Of a stretch of 64,000 bases of DNA, positions 1 to 8,701 are shown in pieces. Source of the DNA: Clostridiales bacterium (GTDB lineage: Bacteria > Bacillota > Clostridia > Lachnospirales > Lachnospiraceae); contig JAAYHD010000001.1 in NCBI GenBank assembly GCA_012735495.1, positions 1 through 64,000 on the forward strand, written 5' to 3'. Each line of letters opens with the position of its first letter. Positions within the stretch are counted from its first letter, which is position 1. Both the position numbers and the translations under genes were made by a program. A model generated the notes under the pieces. That model was not told the DNA's origin and did no database searches. It saw nothing but the letters and a program-made list of their open reading frames with translations.

Positions 1-10
1 AAAATAATAT

Positions 11-703
11 TTATATCTTGAAACGGTATCCAACACCCCATATGGTTTCGATGTACTGGGGCTTGGACGTATTATATTCTATCTTCTCGCGGATCTTTTT
101 GATATGGACCGTCACGGTGGCGATATCTCCTATGGATTCCATATCCCATATTTCCCTGAAAAGCTCTTCCTTGGTAAATACCCGGTTGGGGTTCTCCGCA
201 AGGAATGTTAAAAGGTCGAATTCCTTGGTCGTAAAAATCTTCTCTTCATCATTGACAAATACCCTTCTTGCGGTCTTGTCAATCTTCAGGCCCCTGATTT
301 CTATTACCTCGTTTTCCTTCTGCCCAGAACCGATTAACCGTTCATATCTTGCAAGATGGGCCTTTACCCTGGCGACAAGCTCGCTCGGGCTGAAGGGCTT
401 TGTTATATAGTCGTCCGCTCCCATGCCCAGGCCGCGTATCTTGTCTATGTCCTCCTTCTTGGCGGACACCATGATAATGGGAATATCCTTGTCTTCCCTG
501 ATCCGTTTGCATATCTCAAATCCGTCCACGTTCGGGAGCATTAAATCCAGGATTATCAGGTTAAAGTCCTCGTTGAGGGCTCTCTCAAGGCCGGTATCCC
601 CCTCTGTTTCGACCTCCACCACGAATCCCGACAGCTCCAGGTAATCCTTTTCCAGTTCCGCAATAGGAATCTCATCCTCGATAATAAGTATCTTCTTCAT
701 CAT
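11..703 (-). CDS. OmpR-family response regulator
   Basis: This 230-residue protein is a DNA-binding response regulator. An N-terminal receiver domain (about residues 4-118) carries the acidic pair near residues 10-11, the phosphoacceptor D53 in the context ILDLMLP, and the conserved K near residue 103 (ITKPFSP). A winged-helix output domain of the OmpR/PhoB type follows (about 130-228), ending in the typical VWGVGYRF-like motif (here IWGVGYRFKI). The strong GGAGG-type ribosome site lies just upstream of the ATG at 703. It is the third gene of a metK / kinase / regulator run, 25 bases after the kinase, so it should be the partner of that kinase. The stimulus and target genes cannot be read from the sequence. 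Confidence 0.93.
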   Translation of the reverse strand: MMKKILIIEDEIPIAELEKDYLELSGFVVEVETEGDTGLERALNEDFNLIILDLMLPNVDGFEICKRIREDKDIPIIMVSAKKEDIDKIRGLGMGADDYITKPFSPSELVARVKAHLARYERLIGSGQKENEVIEIRGLKIDKTARRVFVNDEEKIFTTKEFDLLTFLAENPNRVFTKEELFREIWDMESIGDIATVTVHIKKIREKIEYNTSKPQYIETIWGVGYRFKI

Positions 704-728
704 TTTCCTCCTGGTAAACCAAAAAGTA

Positions 729-2204
729 TCACTGTGCCTTTTTCAGTGTAAAGCTTAGGGTTGTCCCTTTGCCCTTTTCACTGACCACCCATATCTTCCC
801 GAAATGGTCCTCTATAACCTTCTTGGCAATTGCAAGGCCAAGGCCGCTTCCGCCTGTTTTTGTACCTCTTGATGCATCTCCCCTGTAGAAGCGGTCGAAT
901 ATGAACGGCAGCTCATCCTTGTCAATGCCTGCCCCGTTGTCTTCTATGTCAACCCTGACATAAGCATCTTCGTCGTTAATACATATTTTTATTATTCCTT
1001 CGGGCTTGTCCATGTATTTAACCGAATTGTTTATAATATTATAGACAACCCTTTTAAGCTGCTCCGCGTCGGCAACAACCTTGACGTCCCGGTCCACGCG
1101 GTTTTCATATTCCAGCCTTATATTCTTGACATCCAGCTCAAGTTTCAAGTCCTCCACGCAGTCCTCAAAATAATCGGCCAGGCTTATGCTGCTGAACGAA
1201 TATGGAATTGTATTGCTGTCTATCTTGGAGTAGTATGCCAGCTCATCCACCAGGACCGCCATGTCACTAGCCTTGTTATAAACCGTTTTCAAATACCTGG
1301 TTTGCTTTTCCTTGGTATCCGCCACCCCGTCCAGCAACCCTTCGGTATAACCCTTGATGGTGGTCAGGGGCGTTTTCAGGTCATGGGATATATTGCTGAC
1401 CAGCTCCTTGATGGTCTCTTCATATTGTATTTTATCATCAATGAGCCTTTTCAGGCGCAGCCTCATGCTTTCAAAATCCTCACAAAGCTGGCCGATTTCA
1501 TCCTTCGTATCGGAAGAAACCGAATAATCCAGGTCCCCGTTCTTTATATGGTCGGTAGCCACTCTCAGGATATTCAAGGGCTTTAGAATACTCCTGTATA
1601 TCCAGATAATCAGCAGGCAAGCGGTCAAAAACAGAATAACTATAAACGCTATGGCAATTTGTATTGCGACCGCCTTAATCTGCGGCATCAGGATATTAAC
1701 GTCCGTTATAATGAATATGGTTCCCTCGCTGCCGTCCGTAAATATAAAGTCCTGCAGCTTGACAAGAAAAGACTTCTTTCCTTCAAGATAAATGCCGCCG
1801 TCCACCTCCGTGCTTCCTGTTCCGTACACGGGAAGAAGCCCTTCAATCATGTCAAGCTTTTTTTCATCACCAACGTATATGAATTCTTCGCCTTTTCTTA
1901 CAACCAGGAACGAATACTTCATTTTAAGCTGATTGTTTATGTCTTCATAATATGCGGTATTACTTAGCTTCTCGGGCAGGCTTATGGCATAGAGCTTGAT
2001 TTCATTGAAAATCCCCCTGGTTATCCTGTTAAGGATATGGGTGGGATTCGTTATAACCTGCAGGGTCTTTGCCTCCACATCGTAGGATTCATGGATTGAT
2101 GACATCTGGAAGCGGACAATGGTCCCGCCGGCAATGGATATTAGAATCACCGGCATTGCTATCATTATAAGAAACGCAATTATCAATCTATGCTTAAGCT
2201 TCAT
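729..2204 (-). CDS. Membrane sensor histidine kinase (HAMP, HisKA, HATPase)
   Basis: This 491-residue kinase has a first membrane segment at about residues 7-30, an extracytoplasmic sensor region of about 145 residues, a second membrane segment at about 177-204, and a HAMP linker. The HisKA motif NISHDLKTPL places the phosphorylated histidine at H274. The ATPase domain shows DNGAGID and a GGSGLGLAIAKK G-box. An AGGTGG ribosome site precedes the ATG. The gene starts 12 bases after metK stops and is followed by the response regulator, so the three are probably cotranscribed. The kinase-before-regulator order is less usual than the reverse. The sensor domain has no recognisable family motif, so the ligand is unknown. 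Confidence 0.93.
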   Translation of the reverse strand: MKLKHRLIIAFLIMIAMPVILISIAGGTIVRFQMSSIHESYDVEAKTLQVITNPTHILNRITRGIFNEIKLYAISLPEKLSNTAYYEDINNQLKMKYSFLVVRKGEEFIYVGDEKKLDMIEGLLPVYGTGSTEVDGGIYLEGKKSFLVKLQDFIFTDGSEGTIFIITDVNILMPQIKAVAIQIAIAFIVILFLTACLLIIWIYRSILKPLNILRVATDHIKNGDLDYSVSSDTKDEIGQLCEDFESMRLRLKRLIDDKIQYEETIKELVSNISHDLKTPLTTIKGYTEGLLDGVADTKEKQTRYLKTVYNKASDMAVLVDELAYYSKIDSNTIPYSFSSISLADYFEDCVEDLKLELDVKNIRLEYENRVDRDVKVVADAEQLKRVVYNIINNSVKYMDKPEGIIKICINDEDAYVRVDIEDNGAGIDKDELPFIFDRFYRGDASRGTKTGGSGLGLAIAKKVIEDHFGKIWVVSEKGKGTTLSFTLKKAQ

Positions 2205-2216
2205 AATCCACCTGTC

Positions 2217-3407
2217 CTATTTCAAATAAGCCTTAAGCTCCTCTGCCTTATCAAGCCGTTCCCATGTAAAATCGGGATCGTTTCTTCCAAAATGCCCGTA
2301 TGCCGCGGTTTTCTTGTATATGGGCCTTCTTAAGTCAAGGGTCTTTATTATGGCTGCGGGGCGAAGATCAAAATGCTTCCTGATGATTGACGCCAGTTCC
2401 GTATCGCTTAATTTGCCCGTGCCGAAGGTATCAACCATGATGGATGTGGGCTCAGCTACGCCGATGGCATAGGAAACCTGTATCTCGCAGCGTTTCGCAA
2501 GCCCTGCCGCCACGACATTTTTAGCAATATAACGGGCTGCATAAGCGGCCGACCGGTCAACCTTCGTGCAGTCCTTTCCGGAAAATGCGCCGCCGCCATG
2601 CCTTGCATAGCCGCCATAAGTATCAACAATAATTTTTCTTCCGGTAAGCCCGCTGTCCCCCTGCGGTCCCCCGATTACGAATCTTCCCGTAGGATTTATA
2701 TAGAACCTGGTCCTTTCATCCACCAAATCCGCGGGCAGAACAGCATCCAGCACATGCTTCCTTATATCGGCCCTCAGTTCCTCGATGGAAACCTTCTCGT
2801 CATGCTGGGTTGATAATACTATGGTATCCAGGCGAACCGGCTTCCCGTCCCCATCATATTCAACAGTAACCTGGGACTTTCCGTCCGGCCTTAAGTAACT
2901 TAGTATCTTTTCTTTTCTAACCTGGGCAAGCCTGTAGGTAATCTTGTGCGCCAGGGATATGGCAAACGGCATGTACTCCTCCGTTTCATCGGTTGCATAG
3001 CCGAACATCATTCCCTGGTCCCCGGCCCCAATCATGGCCAAATCCACATCTTCCGCAAGGTTTTCTTTTATCTCATATGATTTATCCACACCCATGGCGA
3101 TATCCGGAGACTGTTCGTTTATTGAAACAATAACACCGCACGTATCAGCATCAAACCCGTATTTTGCCCTGTCATAACCGATTTCCCTTATGGTATCCCG
3201 GGCTATTTTCTGAATATCCACATATCCCTGGGTCGTTATTTCACCCATTACAAGCACCAGTCCGGTTGTGACCACCGTCTCACAGGCTACCCTGCTCATG
3301 GGGTCCTGCCTGATCAGCTCGTCCAATATTGCATCTGATATCTGGTCACAGATTTTATCCGGATGTCCTTCGGTTACAGATTCCGAAGTAAACAGCTTCT
3401 TTTGCAT
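2217..3407 (-). CDS. metK: S-adenosylmethionine synthase
   Basis: MetK makes S-adenosylmethionine from methionine and ATP. The 396-residue length is normal for the family. The N-terminal [19 protein letters not shown] signature (H15) and the [12 protein letters not shown] motif are present, as is the C-terminal GHFGR element. An AAGGAGG ribosome site lies a few bases upstream of the ATG. The gene opens a run with a two-component kinase and regulator. No SAM riboswitch is recognisable in the roughly 120 bases upstream, which instead contain a terminator for the preceding transcript. Regulation is therefore not evident from the sequence. Confidence 0.98.
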   Translation of the reverse strand: MQKKLFTSESVTEGHPDKICDQISDAILDELIRQDPMSRVACETVVTTGLVLVMGEITTQGYVDIQKIARDTIREIGYDRAKYGFDADTCGVIVSINEQSPDIAMGVDKSYEIKENLAEDVDLAMIGAGDQGMMFGYATDETEEYMPFAISLAHKITYRLAQVRKEKILSYLRPDGKSQVTVEYDGDGKPVRLDTIVLSTQHDEKVSIEELRADIRKHVLDAVLPADLVDERTRFYINPTGRFVIGGPQGDSGLTGRKIIVDTYGGYARHGGGAFSGKDCTKVDRSAAYAARYIAKNVVAAGLAKRCEIQVSYAIGVAEPTSIMVDTFGTGKLSDTELASIIRKHFDLRPAAIIKTLDLRRPIYKKTAAYGHFGRNDPDFTWERLDKAEELKAYLK

Positions 3408-3490
3408 TTTTAACCTCCTTAAATACGTTCCTTATCCAGGCGGCAGCTTATTTTTTATAATAAAGGCTAATTCAAAGTCCTCAACCGTGG

Positions 3491-3520
3491 AACAAAATAA
3501 GCCCGCAATATGCGGACTTG
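3491..3520 (-). terminator. Rho-independent terminator upstream of metK
   Basis: A short hairpin with the perfect core CCGCA-ATA-TGCGG (3503-3515) and flanking AAG/CTT pairs is followed on the minus strand by TTATTTTGTT. It lies after the ABC-type operon and its trailing short reading frame and before metK, so it separates the two transcripts. Confidence 0.6.
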
Positions 3521-3531
3521 ATATCCTGTCA

Positions 3532-3732
3532 TCAAATCCTCTTATTGTTCGATTGCTCGCTCAGGTTGGCACCTTCCTTTGCAGGGGTTGCCGTGACTTC
3601 ATAGAGCCTTGACTCTCCATCACTCTGAATAAGAGAAATTATTATATTAAGTTGTACGGGCTTTTTCAGCGCTCTGGCAATTTTATGATATAACGAAACT
3701 TGTCCATCGTCAAGGGCTTTCTTAATCTGCAA
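3532..3732 (-). pseudogene. Short open frame without a convincing start, possible gene remnant
   Basis: The frame encodes about 66 residues with plausible protein-like composition (for example KIARALKKPVQLNIIISLIQ), but it begins at a TTG directly after a stop, has no ATG and no ribosome site. It ends just before a terminator hairpin. I do not recognise the family. It could be the 3' end of a degraded gene, or chance coding potential in the tail of the upstream operon. Confidence 0.25.
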
Positions 3733-3783
3733 TTATATATTATGCAGTATAATACGGGTTTTTAGTATCGCATGATTAACTGC

Positions 3784-4176
3784 TTATTTTATTATAACCT
3801 TTTCGCCGTCCTCAAAATGCATTTCACTGTCGACGGGGTTTATTATCATGCTTCCCGAGGCTATTTCCTTAGTCGTTACATAGACAAAGGCGCCGTCCGC
3901 CTCCGGAAGTTCAATATAATTTAAAGTCTTTTTATGAACATAATACAGCTGCTTGCTGAAGCCCTGCTCCGACGCAATAACATATACACTTCCGTCATCC
4001 GTCAGGGCTGATTTCGGAATCATGATATATCTTTCATCCCCTTTATTATAACATCTATTAAGCCTTATTGCCTCGACATCCGGAGTAATCCATTCATAGA
4101 TTCGTCCTCCAGATATTGTTAATAATATAAGCAGAAGAAGCAATAATGCCGCAAAAACATATGACAGCCTTCTCAT
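3784..4176 (-). CDS. Small membrane-anchored protein resembling an adaptor-type beta domain
   Basis: This 130-residue protein starts at the ATG at 4176, four bases after the stop of the second permease, with AGGTGG as ribosome site; the longer open frame upstream only overlaps the permease. Residues 5-23 form one strongly hydrophobic segment, after which the rest should lie outside the membrane. The pattern IPKSALTDDGSVYVI and the ending EDGEKVIIK resemble the last beta-barrel part of HlyD/RND-type membrane fusion proteins, but the coiled coil and lipoyl domains are missing. The likeness is a judgement from short motifs. Its position as last gene of an ABC-type operon suggests an accessory role in that system. 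Confidence 0.75.
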   Translation of the reverse strand: MRRLSYVFAALLLLLLILLTISGGRIYEWITPDVEAIRLNRCYNKGDERYIMIPKSALTDDGSVYVIASEQGFSKQLYYVHKKTLNYIELPEADGAFVYVTTKEIASGSMIINPVDSEMHFEDGEKVIIK

Positions 4177-4180
4177 GATA

Positions 4181-4942
4181 TCACCACCTGAATTTTTCCA
4201 TGGCTTTTTGAAGTGTCTCGCGGAACAGAAGGAACACCACCAGTACAGGATACATATATATTGTTGCCCCTGCAAATACCACATCCTCCGGAAGCCGCGT
4301 CAGTACCACCGAAAGCGGCATAATATCGGGTGCCTCGGAAGCAAATATGATTGCCTGCTCCACCATGTTCCAGCTTTCACAAAAAATAAGCACCGCCAGG
4401 GCGCTGATTGGAGCCTTAAGCTGCGGCATGACAACATGGCGAAGAAGCTTAATAACCGAGGACGTCTCGAGAGTTGCATATTCCAGAAGCTCATTTGGAA
4501 TCGCGGCGATAAACTGCCGGTACAAAAACACCGCAAAAGGAGTAAACATCATGGGAAGCATTAAGGCAAGCGGGGTATTAAGAAGCTTCATGTCCCGCAG
4601 CTGTATATAGTTCGGTAGCAGTGTCGCCTGAAAGGGAAGCAGCATAACTACAACAAATACAAAAAACAATGCGTCCCGCCCGCGGAAACGCACCTTAGCA
4701 AACAGGAATCCCAGCGGAAAGGAAACTATTATGCTTACAGCCGTTATGGCTCCCGCATATAATGCGGAATTCCAGAAATACAGCATTGCCGTATGGTTAG
4801 TGAAGAAAAATTCGCCGTATTGCCTTAGTGTAAACGCACTCCCACTGTAGCGCAGCGAATTTACAATCGTCAAAACAACGGGGAAAACATACGCCGCCGC
4901 CAGAATCGTCAATATGATAAGAAGAAGCAGCCTTTTCTTCAT
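4181..4942 (-). CDS. Carbohydrate-type ABC transporter permease, MalG family
   Basis: The 253-residue protein has about six hydrophobic segments and the length of MalG-type permeases (binding-protein-dependent, CUT1-like). The cytoplasmic EAA loop that contacts the ATPase is at ELLEYATLETSSVIKLLRHVVMP; it retains the late VVMP/P part but lacks the usual EAA-x3-G core, which is unusual. The start overlaps the end of the upstream permease by four bases (ATGA), indicating translational coupling. No ATP-binding subunit is encoded in the operon, so the pair would need an ATPase shared from elsewhere. The substrate is unknown. Confidence 0.9.
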   Translation of the reverse strand: MKKRLLLLIILTILAAAYVFPVVLTIVNSLRYSGSAFTLRQYGEFFFTNHTAMLYFWNSALYAGAITAVSIIVSFPLGFLFAKVRFRGRDALFFVFVVVMLLPFQATLLPNYIQLRDMKLLNTPLALMLPMMFTPFAVFLYRQFIAAIPNELLEYATLETSSVIKLLRHVVMPQLKAPISALAVLIFCESWNMVEQAIIFASEAPDIMPLSVVLTRLPEDVVFAGATIYMYPVLVVFLLFRETLQKAMEKFRW

Positions 4943-5778
4943 ATGCTTACATCCTCTGTGAATTTATTTTGAATCTTATATATTAACGATATGATAATCG
5001 CAAGAATGATTGCGGCAATTGCCGAAGCACATGCAAGATTGTGGTAATTGAACTTCAAAAAATGATTGTTCATGTAATACTGTATGTTGTATGCGGCATC
5101 CAGAGGATAGTTGGTACCGTAGAAAAGATAGCTTTCCTTGAATATTTTCAGAGAATTTACAAAGGACAATATGCCTACAAAAAACATCACAGGGGTTATA
5201 AGCGGCATTGTAACGTACCTGAACAATTTCAGACCCCTGACCCCGTCAAGCTCTGCCGCTTCGATTATTTCCCCCGGCAGCTGGGACAGGGCAGCTGTAA
5301 GCAGGATTATATTAACGCCCGAATTCTTCCATATATACAGCACGTATATGGGCAGGGTTTGAAGCAAAGGCCCACCATCCTTCATCCAGGCAAAATAAAC
5401 ATCGTTATCGAACACCAGCCTCCATGCAAATATGACGCTTACCGTCGGCAGCAGCATTGGAAGAAAGAATGCGCTTTTCATGAAGTGATATCGCCTGTCA
5501 AGCCTGACAAGCCCCATTGACAAGGCAAGCGATACGATTAACAGCAGGCCTACCCCGACAAAAGAAAATATCAGGGTGTTCCGGAGGGCAAGCCTGAAAT
5601 ACCTGTTGCCCAGAACCATACGGTAATTGTCAAACCATACGAAATTTTTATGGAACACATCGTCAATAAATGAATACCACAGGCTTTTGCCGAAGGGCCA
5701 TAAGAAAAACATAATAAAGCCCGCAAGTCCGGGTATGCATAATGCAAATACCTTTAACTTGAACCTCTTATTATTCAT
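4939..5778 (-). CDS. Carbohydrate-type ABC transporter permease, MalF/UgpA family
   Basis: This 279-residue membrane protein has six predicted membrane segments and a good EAA loop (EIIEAAELDGVRGLKLFRYVTMP) typical of sugar ABC permeases. Its ATG lies inside the last codons of the upstream lipoprotein gene, giving an eight-base overlap, so translation is probably coupled. With the MalG-like protein downstream it would form the membrane channel of an importer fed by the lipoprotein. The family mostly moves oligosaccharides, but the odd lipoprotein means the substrate should not be assumed. Confidence 0.92.
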   Translation of the reverse strand: MNNKRFKLKVFALCIPGLAGFIMFFLWPFGKSLWYSFIDDVFHKNFVWFDNYRMVLGNRYFRLALRNTLIFSFVGVGLLLIVSLALSMGLVRLDRRYHFMKSAFFLPMLLPTVSVIFAWRLVFDNDVYFAWMKDGGPLLQTLPIYVLYIWKNSGVNIILLTAALSQLPGEIIEAAELDGVRGLKLFRYVTMPLITPVMFFVGILSFVNSLKIFKESYLFYGTNYPLDAAYNIQYYMNNHFLKFNYHNLACASAIAAIILAIIISLIYKIQNKFTEDVSI

Positions 5779-7894
5779 TCAACCACATCTCTGCTTCCCG
5801 TTGTATTAGAGCAATGGCTTCGTCAAGGGTAAGACGGCCGTTTTGGTAGTCATCTATTATATTGCCGTTAATGTAAAATCCACATCTGCTGTTAATCATT
5901 CCATCCTTCACTATATTATAAATATCCTCAAAAGCCGGTTGGGTTATGTCATAGCGGTCAGCATACATCTCCTTATCTTTGAAAAGCAGAACGCAGGTGT
6001 ATGACCAATAATCAAAAGGAACCTTTGTTATCGCTTCCAGGTATTCAAGGGCAAGCTCCTTGTTTTTACTGTGGGGATTAATGAATGCGCAAGAAATATT
6101 TACACTATTCTTTTTTACATCCGAATTTAATCGCGGCATGGGCAGTACACGCCAGCCATCAAGGGAGGACATATTAAGCTGTTCTCCAATACTATCATAT
6201 TTATATATTACCCTGGTCTTATCAAAACGGGCCGATTCCTCCATCAATTCCCCTTTATAGTCGTCATGACTGCTGCGGAACAGCGGATGACGAGAATTGG
6301 GTGAATACATTATCCATCCTGACCACATCTTGTCGAATAAATCACGAAAAAGCGGCGTTTCATAGTTTACTTTCTTTTCTTTGAAATTATTGTAAGTCAT
6401 ATCATATTGATCCTCCAGGGATCTTGCGAAAAGATATGGCGTTTCAACATAAGCGGCATAGTTTCCGGTTCTTGGCATGCGTTCCGACAGCTTTAAAAAA
6501 TCGTCAAGATAACGGAATTCTTCCAGATCAATATCAAACTTCTCAATATTTTCAGGTATATACCATATGACATACGAATCCAGCTGGAGCGGAAGCATCC
6601 ATATATCACCCGACGGAGCCGTCATGGCATCCGCTATATAATCAAAACATTTGTCCTTATAATTTTTTATAATCTCCGAATTATTAAGCGAAACGTAGAT
6701 TCCCTTGCTAAGGACGCCTTCGGCCAGGTAGCTCGCGGGAGTGGTAATATAAATATCAACATCGGGGTTACCCGCCATAATCTCTGTAAGTACCGCCTGA
6801 TTATCAATATTCTGGCTAATAAAGACAGTCTTTATTCCGCTGATTCTTTTCACTATGGAGGAATTAATATATACCTTACTAAACGGAATAGAAACCGCAA
6901 CACTCCCCTTTTCTTCCGCCGCCTCTATGAATTCTTTGTATTCTTTGTTTTTTTTGTCATCATTGTCTATATCGCTTATATCAGCATGGCTGTTCCTGTT
7001 AATATCCTCTATATATACGGAGTTTATAGCATTGGGTTTGTCCGTATAATATCCGAAATAAATAATATTCCCTTTCAGGAAGGTCATATCATTGCCGCAA
7101 AGTATAAGAATCGGTTCTTCGATTACCTTCTCCGTATTGTCCGACAGGTTAAGCATAACAACTTTCTCATGATCCGAGTATATAAAATAGTCATTCTCAT
7201 ATACAAACGCTGTAATGTACCCGATATCATCCAAATTATATAATTTAGCGCTTTTGCCATCCTTTGTACCGAAGGTATATAATGCATATGCGTCATCCCG
7301 ATAAGCATAATAGTAAAGTTTTCCGTCGGATGCCGCATATATGGCTATTATATTGGTTTCGTTTGTATCTATTACCTCGCCTGTTTTTGGATTGATCCGA
7401 TATAGTATCTCACCAAAATTTATATATCCATTAGGACCAAGCTCATAATTGTGCACTTCCGGTACAGCCAGTGCATATATATACTCTCCTGCAGACGCAA
7501 GCTTCAAAATCTCTTCAGCTTTCAGCTCATCAGTTATCTTCTTAATACTCCCATCCTTGGTATCCAATGCCACTATCTGCTGCTTTACGGCATCATAGGC
7601 GTATACCATGCCGTCATGCCAGCATACCGCTATAAAATCTGAAGTGTTTTCATATTCATGCATTAAGGTTCCATCATTCTTATAAACGGTTAATAATCCG
7701 CCGGCTTCAAGAATATATAGGTTGCCATCAGGAGAAACTGTGAATGTGACAACTTCACTTGCCGGATTTGAAACGGTTATCTTTTGAAACGATGGAAGCT
7801 TAACATCGCCCTCCGCATCTTTCTTATCAGATGTGCTGCATCCCGCAAGCAGGATTATTATTAATAATAAGCCATATAGCATATACCTTCGCAT
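5771..7894 (-). CDS. Lipoprotein joining a propeller-like domain to a solute-binding-like domain
   Basis: The chosen ATG at 7894 follows GGGAGGG and opens a lipoprotein signal ending in LAGC (C19); the longer open frame upstream has no ribosome site. Residues about 40-300 contain repeated strands of the type DGNLYIL, DGMVYAY, GKLYYYA and YENDYFIY, which look like beta-propeller blades. Residues 297-308 resemble an EF-hand or dockerin calcium loop (D297, N299, N301, D305, D308). From about 330 to 707 the pattern fits an extracellular solute-binding protein (for example NPDVDIYITT and DIWMLPLQLDSYVIWY). At 707 residues it is far larger than usual binding proteins of 400-550. It directly precedes two overlapping permease genes. 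The propeller and binding-domain calls are inferences without a database comparison. Confidence 0.8.
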   Translation of the reverse strand: MRRYMLYGLLLIIILLAGCSTSDKKDAEGDVKLPSFQKITVSNPASEVVTFTVSPDGNLYILEAGGLLTVYKNDGTLMHEYENTSDFIAVCWHDGMVYAYDAVKQQIVALDTKDGSIKKITDELKAEEILKLASAGEYIYALAVPEVHNYELGPNGYINFGEILYRINPKTGEVIDTNETNIIAIYAASDGKLYYYAYRDDAYALYTFGTKDGKSAKLYNLDDIGYITAFVYENDYFIYSDHEKVVMLNLSDNTEKVIEEPILILCGNDMTFLKGNIIYFGYYTDKPNAINSVYIEDINRNSHADISDIDNDDKKNKEYKEFIEAAEEKGSVAVSIPFSKVYINSSIVKRISGIKTVFISQNIDNQAVLTEIMAGNPDVDIYITTPASYLAEGVLSKGIYVSLNNSEIIKNYKDKCFDYIADAMTAPSGDIWMLPLQLDSYVIWYIPENIEKFDIDLEEFRYLDDFLKLSERMPRTGNYAAYVETPYLFARSLEDQYDMTYNNFKEKKVNYETPLFRDLFDKMWSGWIMYSPNSRHPLFRSSHDDYKGELMEESARFDKTRVIYKYDSIGEQLNMSSLDGWRVLPMPRLNSDVKKNSVNISCAFINPHSKNKELALEYLEAITKVPFDYWSYTCVLLFKDKEMYADRYDITQPAFEDIYNIVKDGMINSRCGFYINGNIIDDYQNGRLTLDEAIALIQREAEMWLNE

Positions 7895-7921
7895 AAGTAC
7901 CCTCCCGAAACCCTTTGAAGA

Positions 7922-7952
7922 TGTACCGGTGCCTATAACAGGCACCGGTACG
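7922..7952 (-). repeat. Perfect 12-bp intergenic hairpin
   Basis: GTACCGGTGCCT and AGGCACCGGTAC face each other around a five-base loop. The hairpin lies between the small Cys-rich gene (stop at 7963) and the lipoprotein gene (start at 7894). No run of T follows on either strand, so it is not a standard terminator. It may act as an RNA-processing or stability element that allows unequal expression of the genes on each side. Confidence 0.75.
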
Positions 7953-7962
7953 TATGATTTAT

Positions 7963-8285
7963 TTAATGCCACTCCTGGTAGTTTGGACACTTATCATGTA
8001 CTTCAGTACAGTCGTCTGTATATGTGTAAAGGAATGCAGTGCAACTACTACATCTCACAGCATGTAAATATATAAGACGTGTCTTGTAGCATATTCTGCC
8101 GTCTGTTAAAGTATGTGAACCTGCAGTAACACTGCCATAATATCCTGTATGTGACCATTTCGTATATGTGTTATTACATGGAAGACCTGTGCCTGGTTGA
8201 TAATGGTCTGCTGCCAATGCAGGACTTACAGTCATCAGAAAAGCAACTATGGCTGTAAAAATTAGCGCAATAATCCTTTTTTCAT
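7963..8285 (-). pseudogene. Small secreted Cys-rich protein, frame broken at an A6 tract after the start codon
   Basis: A strong ribosome site (AAAGGAGAGGG) precedes the ATG at 8285, but that frame stops after seven codons (ATG AAA AAA GGA, then TAA). Shifting by one base at the A6 tract (8277-8282) gives a continuous frame of about 107 codons. It starts with a typical signal peptide (KRIIALIFTAIVAFLMT, cleavage likely after SPALAA). The mature part of about 82 residues has six cysteines including a CSSC pair, and many His and Tyr. One extra A would restore the gene. This may be a real mutation, transcriptional slippage or a sequencing error. It is the promoter-proximal gene of the ABC-type operon. 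The function is unknown. Confidence 0.7.
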
Positions 8286-8374
8286 AGACACCCTCTCCTT
8301 TCTTCCATAAATAAATGACTTGATGTTTCTACATAATTTTTGCCAGCTAAATTATAGTACAAACATCCAGATAT

Positions 8375-8404
8375 AATATACCATATAATTCCATTTGATG
8401 TCAA
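8375..8404 (-). promoter_or_regulatory. Sigma-A type promoter for the ABC-type operon
   Basis: On the minus strand TTGACA (8404-8399) is followed after 18 bases by TATATT (8380-8375), about 90 bases before the small Cys-rich gene. The rest of the 8286-8701 gap is very A+T rich and otherwise shows only the divergent promoter of the HD-GYP gene. Confidence 0.6.
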
Positions 8405-8591
8405 GCGCTGTTAACTGATATCTAAATATATAAAATATATATATTTTGTTCCTTATATAAACTATATGTCCCTTATAATATCTGTTTCTGTAGGCTTACC
8501 TATATCATCTTAATGCCACATGTTATTCCATATTTCCGAAATGGCACAATCAAGCGTTTGGCGGCCGCTATGGTTTATATCCAAGGGTTTC

Positions 8592-8620
8592 TTGACTTTT
8601 CGACATATTAAGCATATACT
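8592..8620 (+). promoter_or_regulatory. Sigma-A type promoter for the HD-GYP gene
   Basis: TTGACT (8592-8597), a 17-base spacer and TATACT (8615-8620) match the vegetative consensus well and lie about 80 bases before the HD-GYP start at 8702. It is divergent from the ABC-type operon promoter at 8375-8404. Confidence 0.65.
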
Positions 8621-8701
8621 TTAATTGTATAGATTTGTGGGAAAAGAAGGATATTTTGTAAATTAATTGAAAGGAGAGGCTGTTATCAGCAACGGTATAA
8701 T

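Noticed and set aside
3408..3490. Possible SAM riboswitch before metK
   Set aside because: The leader is too short and shows none of the conserved helices or core sequences.
8277..8285. Canonical programmed -1 ribosomal frameshift at the A6 tract
   Set aside because: The codon phase (ATG AAA AAA GGA) does not give the required slippery heptamer pairing in both sites, and there is no downstream structure; transcriptional slippage or error fits better.
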